A stretch of 64,000 nucleotides of DNA from Paenibacillus herberti (GCF_002233675.1 NZ_NMUQ01000001.1:1439212-1503211); one strand, 5' to 3'; positions 46,776 through 55,289 are shown, counted from the first letter of the stretch. Numbers and translations: made by a program. Notes: generated by a model not told the origin, from the letters alone.

Positions 46776-46924
46776 AAATCTCCCACCTTTCTATATCGGC
46801 GTTGACCATTTTTGCGTTCAGGAGGAGGAAGGAGCCCAACGGATTCATAATAACGCAGCGTCGAGGCATTAATCTCTGCCTTTGCCGCGAGCTGACCAAT
46901 ACTCAATCCAGCTATAACAATCAC
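46772..46924 (-). pseudogene. Truncated merR-family regulator (DNA-binding part only)
   Basis: From GTG 46924 the minus strand encodes 50 residues: LSIGQLAAKAEINASTLRYYESVGLLPPPERKNGQRRY, the N-terminal winged helix of a MerR regulator, after which it ends in a TGA fused to the GNAT start. The dimerisation helix and metal-binding cysteines are missing, so a deletion has joined the DNA-binding half to the acetyltransferase gene. It faces the metal-type module across the MerR-like promoter at 46928-46958. Confidence 0.75.
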
Positions 46925-46927
46925 CTC

Positions 46928-46958
46928 TTGACTTAAAGTTAGCTTTATGTTTTATGAA
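46928..46958 (+). promoter_or_regulatory. MerR-type promoter with 19-bp spacer
   Basis: TTGACT (46928-46933) and TATGAA (46953-46958) are separated by 19 bp that contain the dyad TAAAG-TTAG-CTTTA (46934-46947). The overlong spacer with an internal dyad is the hallmark of MerR-activated promoters. Confidence 0.6.
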
Positions 46959-46990
46959 TTGCATTATAACTTTCTTGGAAGGTGATGTAA

Positions 46991-47242
46991 ATGAAAAAGG
47001 GCAGTTGGCTTGCCGGTCTTGGAATATTAGGGGCATGCGCTTTATGCTGCGCGCTGCCGCTTATTGGAGGTCTAGCTGTTATAGGGATATCCTCCTTCTT
47101 TTTGAATCCGTTTGTTATTGCTGGTGTCGCGCTTATATTCATCGTAGTTACCATCATGATTTATCATAGACGAAAAACAAATGGATCCACTTGTATGTCA
47201 ACAGGATGTGGTTGCAACTCTTGCAAGACGAAAGGAGCATAA
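46991..47242 (+). CDS. MerF-like small metal transport membrane protein
   Basis: 83 aa with two membrane helices (about residues 7-33 and 38-60). The first holds a vicinal cysteine pair in ACALCCALPLIGG; the cytoplasmic end is Cys-rich (CMSTGCGCNSCKTKGA). Size, topology, a CC pair in helix 1 and C-terminal cysteines match MerF-type mercury importers, although the sequence may serve another thiophilic metal. ATG 46991 follows GGAAGGTGAT. It lies behind the MerR-type promoter and 5 bp before the next gene, so both form one operon. Confidence 0.65.
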   Translation: MKKGSWLAGLGILGACALCCALPLIGGLAVIGISSFFLNPFVIAGVALIFIVVTIMIYHRRKTNGSTCMSTGCGCNSCKTKGA

Positions 47243-47247
47243 GAGAT

Positions 47248-47589
47248 ATGGAACAAGATATACCGGTGGCATGCTGTCATACTGTATTTACAAGGGAACA
47301 ACGCGTAGAGTACAAAAGTATCTGGGGAGGGCTTGAAACAAGAAGGATCAGCATTTCCGAGCTTGAAAACGGATATCAATATCAATTTCCTGGAGATGCG
47401 GAAACGCTGCAGCTTATCAATGAATGGGTAAGCATGGAGCGAAAATGCTGTCCATTCTTAACATTTACGGTCATTGCGCGCCATACAGAAGAGCCTATTT
47501 TTCTGCAGTTGACAGGAAATGAAGAAGCAAAGGCATTCCTGCAAGCGGACATTCAGTCCAACATAAATATCATAATAAGTGAATCATAG
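47248..47589 (+). CDS. Cys-containing protein of metal-resistance module
   Basis: 113 aa, soluble. Contains PVACCHTVFTREQRVEYKSIW near the start and NEWVSMERKCCPFLTFTVIAR in the middle, with two CC pairs, then LQLTGNEEAKAFL. Related small proteins with ERxCCPFL are often encoded in mer and similar metal operons; no biochemical role is known to me. ATG 47248 follows AAAGGAG. Forms an operon with the MerF-like gene; the CC pairs could bind or pass on the metal. Confidence 0.6.
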   Translation: MEQDIPVACCHTVFTREQRVEYKSIWGGLETRRISISELENGYQYQFPGDAETLQLINEWVSMERKCCPFLTFTVIARHTEEPIFLQLTGNEEAKAFLQADIQSNINIIISES

Positions 47590-47600
47590 GAGGAAAAATG

Positions 47601-47623
47601 GCCGCAGCTATCAGCTGCTTTTT
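47601..47623 (+). terminator. Rho-independent terminator
   Basis: GCAGCT-ATC-AGCTGC (47604-47618) followed by TTTTT, closing the metal module. Confidence 0.85.
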
Positions 47624-47914
47624 CGTTCATCGGAAGATCTCGGCGGAGCAGAGCCGGAGCGCGAAAGGAGAGCGAAACCTTGGAACTTATAATTTTGATA
47701 TCTGAAAAAGACATATATAATGTATGACACTATATAAAAACCATTGATACATAAGGGGTTTTCCACAATCACAGACATATGTATAAAATACGAGTTTTGT
47801 GAATATGTATGGTTAAAATAAAAGGGGGCTTTTGAATTTGCAGTGCTTTTATTGTTGTCCAATGTCACAATTGCATCCTCATCTTCAATGATGACTCAAC
47901 GCTATCATTAGATT

Positions 47915-47969
47915 TTTTGACACTAGTCCCACAATTAAACTTCTTCATTGCGGGACTAGTGTGTCAAAA
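47915..47969. repeat. Long imperfect inverted repeat
   Basis: TTTTGACACTAGTCCC (47915-47930) is answered by GGGACTAGTGTGTCAAAA (47952-47969) with a 2-nt insertion, and the stem extends inward through CAAT/ATTG. It could be a bidirectional terminator or the trace of a small mobile element. Confidence 0.6.
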
Positions 47970-48181
47970 TCCCAATTCTGTTCTAGAAACAGTTCATAAA
48001 GGATTCTTGTTGTTTATTATGCTCTTCCAATTATCCGAGCATAATAGTTTGGTCGCAGCTTACTACCCCTATAGAACTTTCGATCTGGTTTCCAATTCTT
48101 CCTTTTTGATCTTTCTACTCTCAAATTATTCGTTTTAGGAGATTGTTACTTTATATATTAACACATAAGTGGTCAACTACA

Positions 48182-48211
48182 CACCACCTTCGCTACGCTT
48201 AGAGGTGGGTG
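48182..48211 (-). ncRNA. Putative omega-RNA hairpin at the tnpB 3' end
   Basis: On the minus strand, just after the tnpB stop, ACCCACCT-CTAAGCGTAGCGA-AGGTGGT folds into a stem-loop. TnpB nucleases use an RNA derived from the 3' end of their element as guide scaffold, and this is the expected place. The RNA boundaries cannot be set from sequence alone. Confidence 0.5.
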
Positions 48212-48225
48212 CTTGTAAGTAGTCC

Positions 48226-49356
48226 TTAGATAGCGACTCCTACGTTCGGCACGCTGACGAGTGCCCTGCTCCGAATATTCAGAGCAGCAACATTGTCGGC
48301 AGGAGCAGCGTACTCGCAAGCCTGACAACGGAACCAATCTCTCGTTTTGCGGTTCTCTTTGGCAATGTGCCCGCACTGTGGACATTCTCGGCTTGTGTTG
48401 CGTGGATCAACGAGAACGACTGGCACGCCTGCAATCAAGGATTTGTATTCGATATACGAGCGAAGCTGTGCAAATGCCCAAGCATGCTGGTTTCGACGCT
48501 GAGCCTTACGAACCGTTATCCGTTCACGAATGCCTGTTAAGTCTTCTAGTGCAAGCAGCGAACGGTGCCTTTTGGCTTTCTCAACCATATGCTTGGATAT
48601 GCAGTGATTCACGTCCCTGGAGAAACGGGCTTCTTTGCGTCTGCGGCGAGCAAGTAGACGTTTAGCGGACTTTGTTCCTTTTGCTTGGAGCTTCGCACGA
48701 AGTTTGGCATTCCGATACCTTACCGCATTAACCGTATCGCCGGAGTGGGATTCTCCCATGCTATCGGCAGCAATATTCTTTATGCCCAGATCGACCCCTA
48801 TGGCGTCAATTGGCTCGTAGGGCTCGTTGTCTGGAAGCTCAACTACAAGTAACAAATAAAAAACACCATCATGCCAAACAAGGTCGGCTTGTCCTCGGAT
48901 ATTCCTGCCCTGCATAACACCCTGATGATATGGGCTGATCCCCATCGGCACCTTAATGCGTCCATCCAGCGTTAAGATCGAAGCAAGCTCTAGTCCAGTA
49001 AACGATAACGTTCTCGCGTCATAGCTCATTGCACCGGTTTCACGAAACGAAATCGTTTTCTCCACGTTTTTCTTGCCTTTGGGCTTCTTGTATTCCTTTT
49101 TCTTTTTAGCCTTATCCGCACGATAAGCATCCGCTACTTTGCGTACAGCTAGAATGGTCATCTGAGACGATAACTGGAATTTATCGCGAACGTCATAGTA
49201 AACGAGCTTTTGTAGTTTGATGCGGTTATATTCGGACTGCTCAAAAGCGAACTGACTGATAAAGGTGCAAGCAGCGTTATATCGTTTCATGGTTTCTAGC
49301 AATTTTTCATGATGTTCTTGCTCCAAAATGAGCTTAATCTTCGTTGTTATCAGCAA
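48226..49356 (-). CDS. tnpB: TnpB-type RNA-guided endonuclease (IS200/IS605 family)
   Basis: 376 aa, complete. RuvC-like nuclease with Asp189 (AIGVDLGIKN), Glu271 (LLALEDLTGIRE) and Asp354 (PADNVAALNI). The inserted zinc finger has Cys325, Cys328, Cys344 and Cys347 (CPQCGH ... CQAC). An N-terminal helix-turn-helix-like region and a basic KKKKEYKKPKGKK stretch precede it. Start TTG 49356 lies 8 nt behind GAAGGAGGTG. All catalytic residues are intact, so it should be active. TnpB cuts DNA next to a target-adjacent motif, guided by an RNA from its own element. No tnpA is present on either side, so this copy is not self-mobile. Confidence 0.95.
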   Translation of the reverse strand: MLITTKIKLILEQEHHEKLLETMKRYNAACTFISQFAFEQSEYNRIKLQKLVYYDVRDKFQLSSQMTILAVRKVADAYRADKAKKKKEYKKPKGKKNVEKTISFRETGAMSYDARTLSFTGLELASILTLDGRIKVPMGISPYHQGVMQGRNIRGQADLVWHDGVFYLLLVVELPDNEPYEPIDAIGVDLGIKNIAADSMGESHSGDTVNAVRYRNAKLRAKLQAKGTKSAKRLLARRRRKEARFSRDVNHCISKHMVEKAKRHRSLLALEDLTGIRERITVRKAQRRNQHAWAFAQLRSYIEYKSLIAGVPVVLVDPRNTSRECPQCGHIAKENRKTRDWFRCQACEYAAPADNVAALNIRSRALVSVPNVGVAI

Positions 49357-49698
49357 TTTTCTTCACCTCCTTCATTCCTATTTTAGCACGAAATGGGTGA
49401 TAAAATAGGCGAACAGTCAAAGGAAGCTGAGCTTATCCTACAAGCATGTCATTCATCCCCCGCCTATAGAGGACGGGAGAATCCTGACACTAAAAGTGTT
49501 GAATTCACCTCCGTGCCTTCGCTTAGGCTACGTCCTTCTCATTCCATTTCTAATTACCTATTAAATAACGTGCGAGTAGCATGTAGTGTTTGAACAGTCT
49601 AGTCCAAAGGACCTGATTTTTGCCCATCTTATCTACGACGTCTTCAATCTGGGGTAAACTGGTTCTATCTGAACGCAATTTCTCGCAAGGAGGTCCCT
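49357..49698. other. Region upstream of tnpB with element-end hairpins
   Basis: No gene. It carries the tnpB ribosome binding site, the hairpins at 49451-49499 and the leader of the LysM gene (AAGGAGG at about 49688). Confidence 0.5.
49451..49499. repeat. Hairpins at the presumed TnpB element end
   Basis: ATTC...CCCCG-CCT-ATAG-AGG-ACGGG...GAAT (49451-49482) forms an interrupted stem, followed by ACACT-AAA-AGTGT. Subterminal hairpins of this kind mark IS200/IS605-type ends. Confidence 0.5.
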
Positions 49699-50526
49699 AT
49701 GCCGTCCGACATGCATGAAACCGGCTTCCGCTCCCGATCGGAGCGGAAAAAGAAGGAAAATACGACCGTCATCAACGGGGTACTGGCGGCCGCAGGACTG
49801 GCCGTCGTGCTGTTCGCTCTCTTTTTTGTCATGTATCCCTTCGACAAGGACAACCAGGAGCTCGCCTCCAGCTTGCCTTCGGCCTCGCCCTCGCCCGTCC
49901 CGACCGGCACGGAGTTGCAGGCAGTATCGGAGTTGCCGCTTCCATCCTCGTCTCCAAGCGTGGATCCGGCGCCTTCCCCCGAGCCGGACGAAGGCGCCTA
50001 TGAAGAGCCCAATCCGTCTCCAACAGCAACGCCAAACAAGGCTCCGGCACAACCGACAGAGAAACCGGAGCCGACCGAGGTTCCAGCGAAGCCTTCGGCG
50101 AAATCAACTGCTTCCAGATCCGGAGGCACCTATATCGTTAAGGAAGGCGATACGTTAACATCAATCTCGGTCGCGCAATACGGCTCTAAGGACTACGTCT
50201 CGCTGATCGCAGAGAAGAACGGCATTGTTTTCGTGAACGACATGAAGCCAGGTGACAAGCTGACGCTGCCTCCGAGATCGTCGAAGCCATCCTCAGAAGG
50301 CAAGAAAAGCTTATCGACGAACGGCACGAAGGAGATCGACTATTCCAAGGTCAAGCTTCCGGCGACTTATCTCGTCCTTCCCGGAGACACATTCTATCGC
50401 ATCTCGATCCGCTTTTATGGCACTGGCAAGCATGCGGGCCACATAGCTAAGAAAAATGGGCTAGATGCGGATGCCGGTCTAAAAGCGGGAGTTTCGATCA
50501 CCATCCCGGCCAAGCCTGCTAAATAG
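49699..50526 (+). CDS. Membrane-anchored LysM protein
   Basis: 275 aa. A basic N-terminus is followed by a transmembrane helix (residues 25-48), then ~90 residues rich in Pro, Ser, Thr and Glu, and two LysM domains: TYIVKEGDTLTSISVAQYGSKDYVSLIAEKNG (about 148 onward) and TYLVLPGDTFYRISIRFYGTGKHAGHIAKKNG (about 225 onward). LysM binds the glycan strands of peptidoglycan; no enzymatic domain is attached, so it may tether or scaffold wall proteins. AAGGAGG precedes ATG 49699. Codon use is clearly richer in G+C than the flanking tnpB and IS remnants, suggesting it is native and they are intruders. Confidence 0.88.
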   Translation: MPSDMHETGFRSRSERKKKENTTVINGVLAAAGLAVVLFALFFVMYPFDKDNQELASSLPSASPSPVPTGTELQAVSELPLPSSSPSVDPAPSPEPDEGAYEEPNPSPTATPNKAPAQPTEKPEPTEVPAKPSAKSTASRSGGTYIVKEGDTLTSISVAQYGSKDYVSLIAEKNGIVFVNDMKPGDKLTLPPRSSKPSSEGKKSLSTNGTKEIDYSKVKLPATYLVLPGDTFYRISIRFYGTGKHAGHIAKKNGLDADAGLKAGVSITIPAKPAK

Positions 50527-50554
50527 GTGGGCTTGCTCTATCGCATAACGATTT

Positions 50555-50593
50555 GCAAACAGCCTTGACCGGTTAACGGTCAAGGCTGTTTGC
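50555..50593. terminator. 16-bp perfect hairpin after LysM gene
   Basis: GCAAACAGCCTTGACC (50555-50570) pairs fully with GGTCAAGGCTGTTTGC (50578-50593). It has no T-run. Confidence 0.7.
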
Positions 50594-50674
50594 ACAAGAA
50601 CTCCCATACGATCCAGCCGTCGATGCGTGATCAGGTCCTGCCGCAGAATGATTTGGAACGAGGTGATAAGTATC

Positions 50675-50889
50675 TTAACTTTCATTACGGAAATACCAAT
50701 TGGCAAAGTTATGACCAAAGAAAGACTCCATGGAGGCGTTATCCCAACAATTCCCCTTGCACGAGCCAACTTAAATGCCGGAGCGTATGTAATGGCTTTG
50801 TCCGTTACGTGCTGAACGTTTCGGTTTAATTCCAGTTGTTTCATTTCGTATTCGGTGAATATTTTTGATGCGCCACTAGTTTTGCCCAT
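50675..50889 (-). pseudogene. IS3-family transposase relic (OrfA start joined to OrfB end)
   Basis: From ATG 50889 the minus strand encodes IFTEYEMKQLELNRNVQHV, then DKAITYAPAFKL, the N-terminus of an IS3 OrfA-like helix-turn-helix protein. It then jumps, in another frame, to CKGNCWDNASMESFFG, the conserved GNCxDNAxxESFF segment of OrfB that holds the last catalytic Glu. The whole middle, including the first two catalytic Asp residues, is deleted. Confidence 0.7.
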
Positions 50890-50934
50890 ATTCCATACCT
50901 CACTCTGTTCTCATTATCTTGATTTAAACACAAA

Positions 50935-50982
50935 TGACCCGCAAGAAGGTCACTTTTTTCAAAGTGTCCATCTTACGGGTCA
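50935..50982. repeat. Long hairpin, probable IS3 left end and GH16 terminator
   Basis: TGACCCGCAAGAAGG (50935-50949) opposes CCATCTTACGGGTCA (50968-50982) with CACTTT/AAAGTG inside. It lies where the end of the IS3 relic should be (about 93 bp before its start codon) and 24 bp behind the downstream GH16 gene, so it can also stop that transcript. Confidence 0.6.
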
Positions 50983-51006
50983 CAGTTCAAGGAGACGGCT
51001 TTTCCT

Positions 51007-53118
51007 TTAGTTTTTAACTAGCTTAATGGAGTCAAATGCTAGATCATAGTCGCTAGATGCACCATTTTTCCCTGTAACTGTAAATCGGAACGTTTGATTG
51101 CCCGTCATCGTCACTGTGCCCAAGTTACTTTCCGAATACCCGCTTGCTGCCGAATATTGATCTACCACCTCGCCTAAATTTGTGCCATTGACGGAGAGCT
51201 GGTAGCTTCCTTTGTTATTGGCGATTCGACTAGTTGCATATACCGTATATGTTCCTGGATCCGCCACATTGAGCGTATACTGCACATAATCTCCTATGCC
51301 GTTCGCATTTAACATGTTGAAAGACGTCCCAGTGGATGAATCGTTTAAGTTACTCTGCCCATCGCCATATGATGTAGTTGCCGGCAGCGACTCCGCTTCG
51401 TAAATCGTTGTGCAATCAACCAGCCTAATAGAGTCAAATCCTAGGCTATGACCGCTAGATAAGGCATTTTTCCCTGTGACCGTAAATCGTAACGTCTGAC
51501 TGCCTGCCGCGCCAATCGTCACTACGCCTACATTGCCCTCTGTATATCCGGATGCAGCCGCATATTGATCCACCACTCCGCCTACATTGGCGTCGTTAAC
51601 GGAGAGCTGATACATCCCTTTATTCGCAGCAACCCGGTTATTCGAGTATACCGCGTATGTTCCTGGTTTAGACACGTTGAGAGTGTACTGCACATAATCT
51701 CCAGGGCTGTTCGAGTTTAAGTTATTAAAGGACACTCCTGCAGCAGTATCGTTATAGTTTGCCTGCGAATCTCCGGCGGAAGTGCTTACAGGCAGCGACT
51801 CCGCTTGGTAGACCATTTTTTCGCCAAAATTCACATCATCAACCAGCATCCATTGCGTCGAATTCGCATACGAGGTGAAAGCGACCGTTGCCTGACCGTT
51901 CGTAACCTGAACATTATCCAATGTAATCTTCGTCCAGTCAGAAGCTGCTGGAACATTGACAAATTGTTCGGTGCCGCCATAGTCCAGCACACTCATTTTG
52001 GCTGTAGCCTGTCCACCTGAACTCTTCACCCAAGCGCTTAGCGAATAAACCCCATTGGCAAGCCCATGTAGAATCTGCTTGGTCGTCACCTGATAATCGC
52101 TCGTGCTTGCATGTTTTAGAGAACGCTTACCCGAATGGGCATCCGGTGTCGTCATAAAACTAGCCGTTTTATCACCTGTTTCAATCCAGGTTGGCGTATC
52201 CTGGTCTGTGTATCCACGGAACGTTTCTTCGGGCCTGAGTTCCATTCCCGGATTGGCAATCTGGTTGGTTCCAGGATAACTCTTGGAATAGTAGCGGAAA
52301 TAGTCGAATTGGCTTTCGCCTGGCAGTTTTGTAACGTCCGGAAGACCTTGATACGGAAGCCCCGTTAGCCAAAAATTAGCTTGGGAATACGGTTGAGGCG
52401 TCGCAATCGTATCGATCGTAAAAACTAGTTGTCCATCTAAGTAATATTTAATGTACGTAGGCGCCCAATCATATGCAAATACGTGCCAATCATCCTTCGT
52501 GAAGTTAAAGCTGTGATGTTTCTCCGCATATTGACCACCCCATTCGTTTAAAAGCCACGTATAAGTCCCGGATTTCATGTAATTATAAGGTGAGTCATAT
52601 TCAAAACCGTCAATCTCAGTCGCTTGGTTGTAATAAGGCAAATTGCCTGCGGCAATTTCTGCATCCAAGCCCAATACATTGTTTGCGGCCAGATGATTGC
52701 TCAGCCCCATGCTCCAGAAAGACGTATGGAAACCTGCTGTTTCTTTAAAGAGCTTTCCTCTCATTTCATAATAGCCATAACCAAACGCCTTCTTGGTGAT
52801 AATACCGCCTCCGGTTCTAACTGCGTGACCGTCTACCGTTTCGCTCTTGAAATCAATATGCAGCAATCCATCAGATTCCCGCACATTTTCTTTACGATTG
52901 TAACCGTTCCCATCAGCGATAACAGGAGCATCGCGGAAAAACCAATCGTTCTGATTAACCGCTGCATCATTAAATTCATCGGAAAAATAAAGTGAATAAC
53001 TGCCGTCTGGAGCAGCTGCGGAAGCCGAAGTTGAATGAAAAACCAGAGCAGTAACGGTTAATAAACATGCGGGTACTGTCACGCGAATCGTTTTTTTCCA
53101 TTGAGTTGATAAATTCAT
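51007..53118 (-). CDS. Secreted GH16 beta-glucanase/galactanase-like enzyme, paralogue B
   Basis: 703 aa. The signal peptide ends near SASAAAP (residue 36). GH16 domain residues 40-280 with the catalytic EIDGFE signature: nucleophile Glu168, Asp170, acid/base Glu173. A CBM4/9-like sandwich follows (NPGMELRPEETFRGYTDQDTPTWIETGDK to VDDVNF), then two related ~135-residue CBM6-like modules (YQAESLPVSTSAGD and YEAESLPATTSYGD, each ending FDSIxLV). ATG 53118 is 38 bp after the stop of the paralogue upstream, so both are cotranscribed. GH16 enzymes cut beta-1,3/1,4-glucans, agar, carrageenan or porphyran; the long EIDGFE sub-type with extra loops is closest to agarase/porphyranase-like members, but the substrate is uncertain. 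Confidence 0.85.
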   Translation of the reverse strand: MNLSTQWKKTIRVTVPACLLTVTALVFHSTSASAAAPDGSYSLYFSDEFNDAAVNQNDWFFRDAPVIADGNGYNRKENVRESDGLLHIDFKSETVDGHAVRTGGGIITKKAFGYGYYEMRGKLFKETAGFHTSFWSMGLSNHLAANNVLGLDAEIAAGNLPYYNQATEIDGFEYDSPYNYMKSGTYTWLLNEWGGQYAEKHHSFNFTKDDWHVFAYDWAPTYIKYYLDGQLVFTIDTIATPQPYSQANFWLTGLPYQGLPDVTKLPGESQFDYFRYYSKSYPGTNQIANPGMELRPEETFRGYTDQDTPTWIETGDKTASFMTTPDAHSGKRSLKHASTSDYQVTTKQILHGLANGVYSLSAWVKSSGGQATAKMSVLDYGGTEQFVNVPAASDWTKITLDNVQVTNGQATVAFTSYANSTQWMLVDDVNFGEKMVYQAESLPVSTSAGDSQANYNDTAAGVSFNNLNSNSPGDYVQYTLNVSKPGTYAVYSNNRVAANKGMYQLSVNDANVGGVVDQYAAASGYTEGNVGVVTIGAAGSQTLRFTVTGKNALSSGHSLGFDSIRLVDCTTIYEAESLPATTSYGDGQSNLNDSSTGTSFNMLNANGIGDYVQYTLNVADPGTYTVYATSRIANNKGSYQLSVNGTNLGEVVDQYSAASGYSESNLGTVTMTGNQTFRFTVTGKNGASSDYDLAFDSIKLVKN

Positions 53119-53156
53119 GTGTTTATACCTCCCAGTAAAGTTCTCCGTTAATTCAT

Positions 53157-55289
53157 TTAATTTTTGACTAAAATAATATAATCGAATCCGAGACCATAAC
53201 TGCTAGCTGCAGCATTTTTCCCTGTAACGGTGAAACGGAATGTCTGGCTGCCGGCTGCCCCTATTGTCACGGTGCCTAGGTTGCTTTTAGAATAACCGGA
53301 TGTCGATGCATACTGGTCTACCGCGGAACCCACATTCGTCCCGTTCACAGACAGCTGATAAATGCCTTTATTGGAAGCCAGGCGATCGCCAGCATATACG
53401 TTGTATGTTCCGGGTTGAGCTACACCCACCGTATATTGAATGTAATCGCCAATTGCATTCCCTAACAAGCTGTTGCTTGTTATTCCAGCTGTGTCAGTAA
53501 AATCCGATTCCCAGTCCCCAGCGGATACGCTAGCTGGCAGTAGTTCAACTTCATATTTTTTATCGGCTCTGACCAGTTTGATTGAATCAAAACCTAGCGT
53601 ATAACCGCTGGATGCGGCAGATTTCCCCGTAACCGTAAAACGGAACGTTTGATTGCCTGCCGCGCCTATCGTTACTGTACCTAGGCTGCTTTCAGCAAAA
53701 CCAGTTACTGTCGCATACTGATCGGCGGTTGTGCCCACGTTTGCGTTGTTGACGGCTAGTTGATAGATTCCTTTGTTGGCCGCAACGCGATCACGCACAA
53801 ACACGTTGTATGTTCCTGCTTGAGGCACATTCACATTATACTGAATGTAATCACCGATACTATTACTAAGGAAGCCGCTAAAAACTTTCCCCGCAGCTGA
53901 ATCCGTATAACTCGAATACTGATCCCCAGCAGATACAGAAGCTGACAGCGCTTCTGCCTGGTATTCGTACTCGTTTCCATTTTCAATTGGTGGCGGCGTA
54001 GTATCGTGGAAGCTCACATCATCGATAAGCATCCACTCCGTAGAGTCTGCATTTGACGTGAGAGCGATAGTTGCCTGACCGCTGGTAACTGGAATGTTGT
54101 TCAAAGTAACCTTTGTCCAAGTCGACGATGCGGGAATATCTACATACATCTCCGTCCCGCCATAGTTAGACACGCCCATTCTGGCCTGCGTCTGCCCCCC
54201 AGAGCTCTTTACCCATGCACTTAGTTGATAATCTCCACTGGCGAGTCCATTCAAATGCTGTTTAGTCGTCACTTGATAATTGCTAGAACTCGCATGCTTC
54301 AAGGCGCGCAATCCATTATGGGCATCCGTTGTCGTCATAAAACTAGCTGTTTTATCTCCTATCTCGATCCAACTAGGCGTATCTTGATCGGTATAACCTC
54401 GCGCCGTTTCTTTAGCTGTATACTCCATTTCTGCATTTCCAATATGGTTGGCACCAGAATAGTTCTTATTATAGTAACGGAAATAGTCGAATTGCGTAGT
54501 CCCTGGGAGCTTGCTGTCATCCGCAACATCATAACCAACCAAGGACGTCAGCCAGAAATTAGCTGGAGAAAAGGGTTGCGGCGTCACGGACAGATCAATC
54601 ACATGCTGCAGAACACCGTCTACATAAAATTTAATAGCCGCCGGCGTCCATTCATAACCGTACACATGCCACTGATCAATATTCGGCACATCCACCCCTT
54701 TGCGTGGTCCTGCATAACCAGGTACATGAGTAACGGTTCCCGTGGATATGTGATTTCCCGAATTCGGATTTTCAAATCCGTCGATTTCCGTTATTTGGTT
54801 GTAATATGGCAAGTTACCTGCAGCTATTTCTGCCGCTAATCCCGTAATGTTGTTTTGGGATAAATGATTGCTCAGTCCCATACTCCAAAAGGCTCCATGT
54901 AAACCTGTCGTACCATTGAAGATCTTCGCTCGTGTCTCATAATAGCCGTAGCCAAACACCTTTTTTGTGACGACACCGCCGGACGTGTAGTACGACTTGC
55001 TATTAATCAATTCCTTCTTAAAATCAATGTTCAGCGCCCCGTCCGCTTCCCGCACGTTTTCTTTTTTGTTATAGCCTTTGCTATACGGGCCGGCATCACG
55101 ATACATCCAGTCATTCTCATTAACAGCGTTATCTTCAAATTCATCCGAGTAGTATAAGGTGTAGCCTTGACCAGCAGGAGCATCGGCAAAAGCTGGCGCC
55201 GGTGTAAGAGCAGGAGTGATCGCGGCCATCAGCAGACAGATAGGCAGCACCGTACGTATCGAACTAAACCCTTTTGTGGATAATCTCAT
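53157..55289 (-). CDS. Secreted GH16 enzyme, paralogue A
   Basis: 710 aa with the same architecture as its neighbour: signal peptide ending AFADAP, GH16 domain with EIDGFE (Glu168, Asp170, Glu173 at identical positions), CBM4/9-like domain (AEMEYTAKETARGYTDQDTPSW) and two CBM6-like modules (YQAEALSASVSAGD, YEVELLPASVSAGD). It is the promoter-proximal copy; AGGAGGA precedes ATG 55289. The two proteins are near-identical in the catalytic core framework but differ in loops around the active site (for example NPNSGNHISTGTVTHVP against YDSPYNYMKSGTYTW), suggesting split substrate specificity after duplication. A CcpA-type site lies upstream. Confidence 0.85.
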   Translation of the reverse strand: MRLSTKGFSSIRTVLPICLLMAAITPALTPAPAFADAPAGQGYTLYYSDEFEDNAVNENDWMYRDAGPYSKGYNKKENVREADGALNIDFKKELINSKSYYTSGGVVTKKVFGYGYYETRAKIFNGTTGLHGAFWSMGLSNHLSQNNITGLAAEIAAGNLPYYNQITEIDGFENPNSGNHISTGTVTHVPGYAGPRKGVDVPNIDQWHVYGYEWTPAAIKFYVDGVLQHVIDLSVTPQPFSPANFWLTSLVGYDVADDSKLPGTTQFDYFRYYNKNYSGANHIGNAEMEYTAKETARGYTDQDTPSWIEIGDKTASFMTTTDAHNGLRALKHASSSNYQVTTKQHLNGLASGDYQLSAWVKSSGGQTQARMGVSNYGGTEMYVDIPASSTWTKVTLNNIPVTSGQATIALTSNADSTEWMLIDDVSFHDTTPPPIENGNEYEYQAEALSASVSAGDQYSSYTDSAAGKVFSGFLSNSIGDYIQYNVNVPQAGTYNVFVRDRVAANKGIYQLAVNNANVGTTADQYATVTGFAESSLGTVTIGAAGNQTFRFTVTGKSAASSGYTLGFDSIKLVRADKKYEVELLPASVSAGDWESDFTDTAGITSNSLLGNAIGDYIQYTVGVAQPGTYNVYAGDRLASNKGIYQLSVNGTNVGSAVDQYASTSGYSKSNLGTVTIGAAGSQTFRFTVTGKNAAASSYGLGFDYIILVKN

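Larger units (their letters stand above)
47624..48225. other. Gene-free stretch up to the TnpB element
   Basis: No supported gene. It contains a long imperfect inverted repeat at 47915-47969 and the putative guide-RNA scaffold/right end of the TnpB element near 48160-48225. Confidence 0.5.

Noticed and set aside
48173-48665. Plus-strand open frames over tnpB, and a possible CRISPR-associated role
   Set aside because: No repeat-spacer array is present anywhere in the window; the hairpins belong to the transposon-type element.
49829-50158. Arg-rich alternative frames in the LysM gene
   Set aside because: They come from the Pro/Ser-coding linker read out of frame; the LysM frame is clearly the real one.
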